Assembly: GCA_017989575.1 (NCBI GenBank)
Contig: JAGNPP010000115.1
Location: forward strand, 1-7,669
Direction of reading: 5' to 3'
DNA length: 7,669 bases
DNA from: Chryseobacterium sp.
GTDB taxonomy: Bacteria; Bacteroidota; Bacteroidia; Flavobacteriales; Weeksellaceae
The position numbers and the translations under genes were made by a program. Position 1 is the stretch's first letter, and the number at the start of each line of letters is the position of its first letter. A model generated the notes under the pieces. That model was not told the DNA's origin, searched no databases, and saw only the letters and a list, made by a program, of their open reading frames with translations. Shown here piece after piece: positions 1-5,992 of the stretch.

Positions 1-1014
1 TTCTTTCTTTATGGCTGGGAAAAATTCAACAAATGGTTTCATTGGTTTTGTGGCGTCGTGGTCGGCGTGAGCGGATTAGCTTCCGGAATTCTCGTGGTAG
101 CAGCGAATGCGTGGATGAATAGTCCAGCAGGTTTTGATTATATTAATGGTGAATATCTGAACATCGACCCCATAAAAGCGATGTTCAACGAGGCTTGGTT
201 TCCACAGGCTTTTCATATGACGGTGGCCGCATTTGCAGCGACTGGATTTGCTGTTGCAGGAATCCACGCTTTGATGATTTTGAAAAAGAAAAATGAGGTT
301 TTCCATACCAAAGCATTTAGGATTGCGGCTGGATTTGCAATCATCGGAGCGTTGTTGGCGCCCATCAGTGGTGATGTCGCGGCGAAATCTGTTTCAAAAA
401 GGCAACCAATCAAATTGGCAGCAATGGAAGCACATTTCGAAACCGAAAAGGGCGCAAGCTTCGTGATTGGCGGTATTCCGGATGAAGAAACTGCAGAAGT
501 AAAATACGCGATAAAAATTCCGAAAGTTCTAAGTTTTCTGGCAGACGGAGATTTTAATTCTGAAGTGAAAGGTCTGAAAGATTTTCCGAGAGACGAATGG
601 CCTCCAGTTGCGGTGGTTCATTACGCTTTTCAGATTATGATATTTTTCGGAATGGTGATGATGGGAATTGGAATTTTGTATCTGATTGCCAGTTTTTGGA
701 AGAAACATTGGCTCACGAAATCTTGGTTTTTGAAGATGTTTGTCGTGGCAATTCCATTCGGATACATTGCTTTGGAAGCTGGCTGGACTGTGACAGAAGT
801 TGGAAGACAACCGTGGATCATCTACGGCATCATGAGAACAATTGACGCTGTGACACCGATGCCGGGAATCCAATATTCATTTTACTTTTTCACATTGATT
901 TTTATGTCTTTATCATTGATTATTACGTTTTTGCTTTTAAGACAAATCAAAATGGTGCCGAAATTATACGATCCTACCGATCCTAATTATAATCCTAAAG
1001 GCGAAAAACATTAA
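1..1014 (+). CDS. cydA: Cytochrome bd quinol oxidase subunit I, C-terminal part (5' end outside the window)
   Basis: This is the quinol-oxidising, haem-bearing subunit of cytochrome bd, an inner-membrane terminal oxidase that passes electrons from quinol to O2. The frame is open from base 1, so 337 residues are visible. By comparison with E. coli CydA from memory, roughly 110-115 N-terminal residues are missing, including the haem b595 His. Visible landmarks, numbered from the first codon, match the E. coli landmarks. His72 (nt 214-216, in AFHMT) corresponds to haem b558 ligand His186, and Met213 (nt 637-639, in AFQIM) to ligand Met393. KLAAME (nt 412-429) holds the Q-loop Lys and Glu. Trp262, Glu266 and GRQPW (nt 802-816) form the other conserved core. 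The segment between GIPDEE and the Met213 helix is short, so this is the short-Q-loop type. About six hydrophobic segments are visible. It is probably co-transcribed with cydB, 10 bases downstream; the operon promoter is outside the window. Confidence 0.96.
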   Translation, partial: FFLYGWEKFNKWFHWFCGVVVGVSGLASGILVVAANAWMNSPAGFDYINGEYLNIDPIKAMFNEAWFPQAFHMTVAAFAATGFAVAGIHALMILKKKNEVFHTKAFRIAAGFAIIGALLAPISGDVAAKSVSKRQPIKLAAMEAHFETEKGASFVIGGIPDEETAEVKYAIKIPKVLSFLADGDFNSEVKGLKDFPRDEWPPVAVVHYAFQIMIFFGMVMMGIGILYLIASFWKKHWLTKSWFLKMFVVAIPFGYIALEAGWTVTEVGRQPWIIYGIMRTIDAVTPMPGIQYSFYFFTLIFMSLSLIITFLLLRQIKMVPKLYDPTDPNYNPKGEKH

Positions 1015-1024
1015 AACTTAAAAA

Positions 1025-2035
1025 ATGATCTACGTTGTAATTGCATTTCTGTGGGTTTCGATTTGCCTGTACTTGATAACGGGCGGCGCAGATTTTGGCG
1101 CGGGCATCATCGAATTGTTTTCGAGAAAATCCTACAGGGACAAAACGAAAAAAATAATGTCCAATTCCATCGCACCTATTTGGGAAGCGAATCATATGTG
1201 GCTCATCATTGCGGTGGTGATTTTATTTGTAGGTTTCCCTACGATTTACACCACGGTTTCTACCTATCTGCATATTCCTTTGGTTTTGATGCTGGTTGGA
1301 ATCATTGCCCGAGGAACGGCTTTTACCTTTAGAAATTACGACGCGGTGGAAGACAGCTGGCAAAAACTGTACACTCAGATTTTTTATTACTCCAGTTTGC
1401 TGACGCCTTTTTTCATAGGAATCATCGCCGCTGCAACCATTTCTGGCTCGATAGATACTGAAGCAAAGGATTTTCTGAGCCTCTACATTTTCAGTTGGTT
1501 CAATCTTTTTGGAGCTTGTGTCGGGTTTTTTACCGTTTCACTTTGCGCTTATCTGGCGTCGTTGTTTTCTCTCCACGAAGCGAGATACAGCGATGCTTTG
1601 CCCATTATGATCCGCAAAACCAGACAAACCGCTTTGTACGTTGTAGTGACAGGAGTTTTGGTTTTCGTAAGCTCCCATTACTCTGACATTCCTCTACTGC
1701 AATGGATTTTCTCCAAAGCACTGGGAATCATTGCGATCACACTGGCAACCGTGAGTTTACTCTTTACCAATGAGTCTATTAAAAAAAGTAATTTTCTGAT
1801 TGCGCGAGTTCTGGGTGGATTTCAAATTGTGATGATTCTTGTGGCAGCGACCTATCAGCACAATCCCGACATTATTCTTTTTGCCAACGGAACTTCGCTT
1901 TCTCTTTTTGATGAAAGTGCCGCCCCGAAAACAATTGAAGCTCTAGGTTGGGCGCTACTTTTGGGAAGTATTTTCATTCTCCCGTTTTTGTTTTATCTGC
2001 TTTTTTCATTCGGTGCTAAAAGAAATAAAAACTAA
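1025..2035 (+). CDS. cydB: Cytochrome bd quinol oxidase subunit II
   Basis: This 336-residue polytopic membrane protein pairs with CydA to form the cytochrome bd oxidase heterodimer. The ATG lies 10 bases after the cydA stop and starts directly on a hydrophobic helix (MIYVVIAFLW), which fits the family. The N-terminal signature GGADFGAG is at residues 20-27; its Asp23 corresponds to the conserved acidic residue of the first helix in E. coli CydB. WEANHMWLI at residues 53-61 is the second family hallmark. Further hydrophobic segments run at about 60-80, 84-105, 115-140, 157-185, 200-220, 226-246, 256-276 and 305-330. It is somewhat shorter than E. coli CydB (379 residues), which I regard as normal for this phylum. 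No Shine-Dalgarno sequence precedes the ATG; the leader is A-rich (aacttaaaaa). No CydX-like hydrophobic peptide follows it. Confidence 0.96.
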   Translation: MIYVVIAFLWVSICLYLITGGADFGAGIIELFSRKSYRDKTKKIMSNSIAPIWEANHMWLIIAVVILFVGFPTIYTTVSTYLHIPLVLMLVGIIARGTAFTFRNYDAVEDSWQKLYTQIFYYSSLLTPFFIGIIAAATISGSIDTEAKDFLSLYIFSWFNLFGACVGFFTVSLCAYLASLFSLHEARYSDALPIMIRKTRQTALYVVVTGVLVFVSSHYSDIPLLQWIFSKALGIIAITLATVSLLFTNESIKKSNFLIARVLGGFQIVMILVAATYQHNPDIILFANGTSLSLFDESAAPKTIEALGWALLLGSIFILPFLFYLLFSFGAKRNKN

Positions 2036-2036
2036 A

Positions 2037-2116
2037 AATCTCCGTTTCTGAATCTATATTTTTAATTTAAATACTGATGAAATCGTCTTTCCAAAAATTT
2101 CTGAAAAACAGAGATT
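2037..2116 (+). repeat. Imperfect long-range inverted repeat after cydB
   Basis: The left arm aatctccgtttctgaa (2037-2052) partly mirrors the right arm ttctgaaaaacagagatt (2099-2116). The outer six bases (aatctc / gagatt) pair perfectly; the inner part needs mismatches and a two-base bulge. The arms are 46 bases apart and no T-run follows, so it does not look like an intrinsic terminator. It could fold at the 3' end of the cydAB transcript, or be chance in AT-rich DNA. Confidence 0.2.
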
Positions 2117-2130
2117 AAGATGAGAGCGAT

Positions 2131-2162
2131 TATGTTTGGCCTTAAAAACAATAATAGTTTTG
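2131..2162 (+). promoter_or_regulatory. Bacteroidota-type promoter element(s) for the small exported protein
   Basis: Two perfect matches to the TAnnTTTG -7 element of this phylum are present: TATGTTTG (2131-2138) and TAGTTTTG (2155-2162). The second has a TTTG at 2135-2138 as its -33 element with 16 bases between them, close to the 17-23 base spacing described for flavobacteria. The first has no good TTG at the proper distance upstream. If the second is used, transcription would start almost at the ATG (2166). If the first is used, a leader of about 25 bases results. The motifs are directly seen; which one is active is inference. Confidence 0.55.
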
Positions 2163-2165
2163 CAT

Positions 2166-2588
2166 ATGAAAAAGATACTTGCCATTGCAGCAATTAATTT
2201 GAGTGTATTTGGATTTTCACAAGCGTGGACAGGCGCTGGCGACCAGAAAGCACAAGGTGGAATCAATGCTTGGGGATTTGGAACCGGACCTACCGCAACT
2301 TATGATTATGGACTCACCAGTTTGATTTCCGTAGGTGCGGGCGCAAATGTTTACTTCAATGAAAAGGACGATAATCCATTTGTGTTTGCCAGAGTAGGTT
2401 TCCATTTGCAGGAGACTTTGGCCTTGCCGGCAGAATTAGACATCTATCCAGGCGCTAACGTTGGTGTTGCCGGCAGAAACTTTGGTTTGGCCGTTTACAT
2501 TGGTGCCAGATATTTCTTCACAGAGAATTGGGGAGCCTTTGTAGAAGCTGGAAACAACGGGAGTTTCGGAGTTTCTTACTCTTTCTAA
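2166..2588 (+). CDS. Small exported beta-rich protein, probable outer-membrane barrel
   Basis: This 140-residue protein starts with a clear Sec signal peptide (MKKILAIAAINLSVFGFSQA), cleaved around residues 18-20. The ATG at 2166 is preferred over an in-frame TTG at 2136 because it places the Lys-Lys n-region at the N-terminus. The mature part alternates Gly/aromatic-rich strands with short polar turns (for example GINAWGFGTG, VGAGANVYF, FGLAVYIGARYFF, WGAFVEAG) and ends in an aromatic residue (GVSYSF), as outer-membrane barrel proteins do. It resembles small flavobacterial barrel families; DUF6646 comes to mind, but this is from memory and unchecked. No catalytic motif or lipobox is visible. 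Its function is unknown. It is monocistronic by appearance, with promoter motifs just upstream and a strong terminator 20 bases after its stop. Confidence 0.85.
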   Translation: MKKILAIAAINLSVFGFSQAWTGAGDQKAQGGINAWGFGTGPTATYDYGLTSLISVGAGANVYFNEKDDNPFVFARVGFHLQETLALPAELDIYPGANVGVAGRNFGLAVYIGARYFFTENWGAFVEAGNNGSFGVSYSF

Positions 2589-2607
2589 ATAAAAAAATAA
2601 TCATATT

Positions 2608-2636
2608 AAAGCATCTGATAATTCGGATGCTTTTTT
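2608..2636 (+). terminator. Strong rho-independent terminator
   Basis: AAAGCATCTGA (2608-2618) pairs with TCGGATGCTTT (2623-2633) around a TAAT tetraloop, giving an 11-bp stem with one G-T wobble. The T-run extends from 2631 to 2636. It lies 20 bases after the stop of the small exported protein gene and separates it from the SusC/SusD operon. Confidence 0.92.
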
Positions 2637-2899
2637 GTGTTTGATTGTTGAATTATTGAGGTTTGAAATATCAATTGAAATTATAATCTTCTTTAAATCT
2701 TCCTACCTAAAAAAGTGAACATTCCATTTATTTTTGATAATGAAATTCTCAAGTTTTTATCTTCATCAAAAATAACAATGATTTTTATCATTTTTTTTAC
2801 ATTTTGTGCAATTCTCATTTTTAACTTGTTTTTTGAGTGATTTTTTTTTTTGTTCTTTTTATGAAAATCCGCAATTTTTGAATTCAAATACACAAAATC

Positions 2900-2999
2900 T
2901 GTTAACACTTTAAAATTTTTCCAATTGAAAATCAATTCATTATAAAATTAACATTGTTTTTGTTAACATATATGTAACAGTATATTGAAAAAGTGTTAA
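2900..2999. repeat. Cluster of TTAACA/TGTTAA motifs with a 10-base inverted repeat
   Basis: The 8-base palindrome TGTTAACA occurs twice (2900-2907 and 2961-2968, 61 bases apart). TTAACA also occurs at 2948-2953, the variant TGTAACA at 2974-2979 in part, and TGTTAA at 2994-2999. In addition TTAACACTTT (2902-2911) and AAAGTGTTAA (2990-2999) form a perfect 10-base inverted repeat separated by 78 bases. Repeated half-sites of this kind suggest binding of a dimeric regulator, possibly with looping. Base composition here is very AT-rich, so part of this could be chance. Confidence 0.4.
2957..2988 (+). promoter_or_regulatory. Candidate promoter of the SusC/SusD operon with a dyad in its spacer
   Basis: TTTTTG (2957-2962) is a good -33 element, and 18 bases later TATATTGA (2981-2988) is an imperfect match to TAnnTTTG. 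The predicted start of transcription is near 2992-2995, leaving a leader of about 60 bases before the ATG at 3056. The spacer is almost filled by a dyad, GTT-A-ACATATATGT-AAC (2962-2978), whose 10-base core (2966-2975) is a perfect palindrome. A protein bound there would cover the promoter. The -7 element is weak, so the promoter could need activation or could lie elsewhere. Confidence 0.35.
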
Positions 3000-3025
3000 T
3001 ATAGGAAAAAGATTTTTTAGTGTTG

Positions 3026-3039
3026 TGCAATCGATTGCA
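3026..3039. promoter_or_regulatory. Perfect 14-base palindrome, LacI-family-type operator candidate
   Basis: TGCAATCGATTGCA reads identically on both strands and lies 16 bases before the SusC start codon, downstream of the candidate promoter. Its form (even length, central CG, half-site TGCAAT) fits the general LacI-family operator pattern TGnAAnCGnTTnCA, also seen in cre-like and PurR-like sites. A repressor bound here would block elongation from the promoter near 2957-2988. LacI-family control of sugar-uptake loci is known in the phylum; that this site is bound is inference, and no regulator gene is visible in the window. Confidence 0.55.
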
Positions 3040-3055
3040 TCGAAGTCAAAATTTA

Positions 3056-5980
3056 ATGAAAAAACTCAAAGTTATGCCACAAGAAAAATTCACGAAAACC
3101 AGTTTACATTTTCGGAAAAAAATTGCAGTCTTCTTTTTATTGTCTTCCACTGTTGCCTTTGCTCAGGAAGCTGTTCCGAGTGACACGATAAGCAGCAATG
3201 AAAAAGAGATTGAGCAGGTAGTAATAGTTGGTTATGGTAGCGTCAAAAAAACCGATGTTACTGGATCAGTAAGTACGATTGATTCTAAAACTATCGAGGA
3301 AAGAAACACCACAAGTCCTTTAGAAGCAATCCAAGGAAGCACGCCTGGGGTAAACATTAATTCTAATACAGGCAGATCTGGAGACGGCTTCAGTATGGTA
3401 ATACGTGGAAATAACTCGCTAATCGGAAGTAGCCCTCTCTACGTAGTAGATGGTGTACCCATGGACAATATCGATTTTCTTAACCCGAGAGATATTGCTA
3501 GGATGGATGTTTTAAAAGATGCATCGTCTGCTGCAATATATGGATCAAGAGGAGGTAGCGGTGTTGTAATTGTGACTACAAAAAGTGGAACCTCTGCCAA
3601 AAGAGGACTTTCTGTTCAGTTTGATACATCTTTTGGTGTCAAAAATGCAACAAGACTACCAGAGATGATGAATGGAGCCGAGTGGTGGAAGTTTCACCAA
3701 GTTGCTTATATGAGTGCTAATCCTCTAACGCAAACTCCAGAGCAGCTGGCTGGCCTAGCAGGGAATAGAAGTCCAGTATTAGTTCAGAGAGCCAATAGCG
3801 GCTACAGCTTTGATTGGTATGATGCAGTTCTAAGACCAGGCGCAATTCAAAACCATTATCTAAATCTCTCTGGAAGATCTGACAATGGGCTGGCGTATAA
3901 TTTGGCGTTCGGTGTTCAAAAAGACGAAGGTTTGATTGATAATGATTCTCAGGAAAAATATAATTTAAAATTAGGAATTACTCACAAGATTAATGATAAA
4001 TTTTCAACAGGAGCAAATATTACTGTTGCAAAAATCACTACGGAACTAGGAAGTGATCTTGCAATGCAGGAAGCTTTCAGATTAAGTCCATTGATGTCGC
4101 CTTGGGCGATAGATGCCAATGGGAAGGAACTTGTAGGAACAAGATTTTTTCTTCCGGGAAAATTAACTTATCCTAATGGAACGTGGGCCATCGATAAAAC
4201 AAGTACTCCAAACCCGCTGAGTGAAATCGCTAATTCTAGTCAAACTGAGAGAGTCTTGCAAGGTATAGCCAATGTATTTTTTCAATATCAGGCAAAAAAA
4301 TGGTTATCCTTTAAAACAACATTCGCCACAGGTTTTACTAATACTCAACTTGGCGCTGCATACGGAGCAGAAACCAATGCTGGTGTTGCAGCAACTAATC
4401 TTAGATCGTCTTCCATCAGAAGAATGGACAACTTCAATTACACTTGGGATAATCAAATTGATATGAAACATACATTTGGTGACGATCACGACTTTAGTTT
4501 ATTGTTATTGCAAAGTCAGTACTATACAGAGGATGTATCGTCATATTCTTACTCAAATGGCCAGCCATTCGACACTGGAATTTATAACATAGGTTCTGGA
4601 TTACCAACAAGTTATCAAATCAATTCTGGTTATGCAAAGAAAACTTTAAACTCATTTGCAGGAAGATTGAACTATGCCTACAAGGGAAAGTATCTACTAA
4701 CGGCCTCTACGAGATATGATGGCTCGTCTGTACTTTCCGAAGGTAACAAGTGGACCAATTTTCCTTCCGTTGCATTAGGTTGGAGAATTAGTAAAGAATC
4801 TTTCTTAGAAAATAATAACATCGTCTCAGATTTGAAACTGAGAGCCAGTTTGGGATATACGGGAAATGACAATGTTGAACCATACACAACACAAGCCTAT
4901 CTTAACCAGCAAACTTTTTATGCAAACGGCGCAAATCTAGTGTCCGGATGGCAAACCACAGCATTGGCGAACAGTAATCTAACCTGGGAGAAGACGCGTG
5001 AACTAAATTTCGGTTTAGACTTTGGGTTTTTGAGAAATAGAATCACCGGTACGGTAGATGTGTATGACAGATTTTCGAAAGATCTGATTTATCAGCAACA
5101 ATTGCCAGCGGAAACGGGCTGGAGATATACTTTTTCAAATGTAGGATCCGTCAGCAACAAAGGAGTCGAGATTTTGCTAACAACCAAAAATATACAAAGC
5201 CAGAAAGTATCGTGGGAGACCACTTTCACGTTTTCAAAAAATGTTAATGAATTAGTTTCTATTTATGGCCAAAATCAAGTAAGTGATATTGGAAATAATT
5301 TGATTTTGGGAGAAAGTTTGAACCCGAATTACAACTATGTTTATGATGGTGTTTGGCAAGAAAGTGAAGCTGCTCAGGCCGCAACTTTTGGTCAAAATCC
5401 GGGTATGGCAAAACCAAAGGATTTGAATGGGGATGGTAAATTTGATGCGAACGACAGAACTGTCATAGGAAGCTCTGTTCCTAAATGGCAAGGAAGTTTC
5501 TACAATAAAATCACGTTTGGAAATTTTGATTTCAACTTCTCTGTGATTACTAGCCAAGGACAAACTGTTTTGAGTACTTTCCACAGAAACTTTGCAGACA
5601 CAACCGACAGAGGAAGACAAAAAATAAAAATGGACTATTTCATCCCAACAAACGGTACAGGAATAGACGCAAATCCTAACACACAGAACCCAAGACCAGG
5701 ACCACAAGCTACAGGTGCAGGTGCTTTCTGGGCATCCGGAATGGCTTTCTACAGAGATGCTTCTTTTGTAAAAGTTAAAAACATATCTTTGGGATACACA
5801 TTCAGCAACAACTTGTTAAGCCAGCTGAAAATTAATTCTTTAAGAATCTACGTAAACGTTTTGGATCCATTTGTCTTCACAAAATTCGACGGTTATGATC
5901 CAGAATGGGCATCATCACCTTTCGGTATCAATAGACCTGCTTCTATTACGACTCAATTTGGTTTAAGTGCTAAATTCTAA
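3056..5980 (+). CDS. SusC/RagA-family TonB-dependent outer-membrane transporter
   Basis: This 974-residue outer-membrane transporter uses TonB-supplied energy to import a bulky nutrient, typically an oligosaccharide, together with the SusD-like lipoprotein encoded next. The Sec signal has a basic n-region, a hydrophobic stretch at 23-35 (IAVFFLLSSTVAF) and AFA|Q cleavage near 36/37. ATG 3056 gives MKKLKV; an ATG at 3074 (residue 7) is also possible. The Ton-box-like VVIVGYG is at 55-61. The plug domain spans about 66-178, with the family signature SPLYVVDGVP and DASSAAIYGSRG and ending TTKSG. The rest (about 179-974) is the barrel, with the Ca-binding-like loop DLNGDGKFDAND at 789-800 and the typical C-terminal GYDPEW followed by a terminal Phe (SAKF). 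Unlike most SusC proteins it has no carboxypeptidase-regulatory-like domain: only about 18 residues separate the signal peptide and Ton box. No STN domain is present either, so direct anti-sigma signalling is not indicated. The substrate is unknown. Confidence 0.95.
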   Translation: MKKLKVMPQEKFTKTSLHFRKKIAVFFLLSSTVAFAQEAVPSDTISSNEKEIEQVVIVGYGSVKKTDVTGSVSTIDSKTIEERNTTSPLEAIQGSTPGVNINSNTGRSGDGFSMVIRGNNSLIGSSPLYVVDGVPMDNIDFLNPRDIARMDVLKDASSAAIYGSRGGSGVVIVTTKSGTSAKRGLSVQFDTSFGVKNATRLPEMMNGAEWWKFHQVAYMSANPLTQTPEQLAGLAGNRSPVLVQRANSGYSFDWYDAVLRPGAIQNHYLNLSGRSDNGLAYNLAFGVQKDEGLIDNDSQEKYNLKLGITHKINDKFSTGANITVAKITTELGSDLAMQEAFRLSPLMSPWAIDANGKELVGTRFFLPGKLTYPNGTWAIDKTSTPNPLSEIANSSQTERVLQGIANVFFQYQAKKWLSFKTTFATGFTNTQLGAAYGAETNAGVAATNLRSSSIRRMDNFNYTWDNQIDMKHTFGDDHDFSLLLLQSQYYTEDVSSYSYSNGQPFDTGIYNIGSGLPTSYQINSGYAKKTLNSFAGRLNYAYKGKYLLTASTRYDGSSVLSEGNKWTNFPSVALGWRISKESFLENNNIVSDLKLRASLGYTGNDNVEPYTTQAYLNQQTFYANGANLVSGWQTTALANSNLTWEKTRELNFGLDFGFLRNRITGTVDVYDRFSKDLIYQQQLPAETGWRYTFSNVGSVSNKGVEILLTTKNIQSQKVSWETTFTFSKNVNELVSIYGQNQVSDIGNNLILGESLNPNYNYVYDGVWQESEAAQAATFGQNPGMAKPKDLNGDGKFDANDRTVIGSSVPKWQGSFYNKITFGNFDFNFSVITSQGQTVLSTFHRNFADTTDRGRQKIKMDYFIPTNGTGIDANPNTQNPRPGPQATGAGAFWASGMAFYRDASFVKVKNISLGYTFSNNLLSQLKINSLRIYVNVLDPFVFTKFDGYDPEWASSPFGINRPASITTQFGLSAKF

Positions 5981-5992
5981 ATATTAAATCTC

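Larger units (their letters stand above)
2637..3055. other. AT-rich non-coding region upstream of the SusC gene
   Basis: About 420 bases hold no convincing gene on either strand. The left half (2637-2895) is low-complexity, with T-tracts (2791-2798 and an 11-T run at 2841-2851), a TCAATTGA palindrome at 2671-2678 and an A/T hairpin at 2777-2792. An AATTGA/TCAATT dyad lies at 2923-2937. The right half (2896-3055) contains the regulatory candidates listed separately. The only longer open frame (minus strand, 2935-2693) encodes a Lys/Asn/Ile-rich string, as expected of AT-rich DNA, and has no recognisable domain. Confidence 0.75.

Noticed and set aside
2077..2118. Mini-ORF MKSSFQKFLKNRD after cydB, considered as a CydX-like subunit
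   Set aside because: CydX is a single hydrophobic transmembrane helix. This 13-residue peptide is polar and basic, and falls within the loose inverted repeat.
2777..2798. AATGAT-TTTT-ATCATT hairpin followed by a T-run, terminator-like
   Set aside because: The 6-bp stem has only one G-C pair, and no gene ends nearby on the + strand. A/T hairpins are expected by chance here.
2841..2851. Run of 11 T as a possible phase-variation tract
   Set aside because: It lies more than 100 bases upstream of the candidate -33 element and outside any reading frame, so slippage has no obvious effect on expression.
2693..2935. Minus-strand open frame of 80 codons in the intergenic region
   Set aside because: It is composed largely of Lys, Asn, Ile and Phe from AT-rich DNA, has no recognisable domain or signal peptide, and overlaps the candidate regulatory DNA of the SusC operon.
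3020..3055. GTG-initiated extension of the SusC protein by 12 residues
   Set aside because: It would put a polar segment in front of a proper MKK signal peptide start and turn the 14-base palindrome into coding sequence; ATG 3056 is far more natural.
5252..5707. Long minus-strand open frame of 151 codons inside the SusC gene
   Set aside because: It is a shadow of the barrel-coding frame, which is fully supported by family motifs at the same place. Its own translation is rich in Ser, Cys, Val and Ile without any domain.
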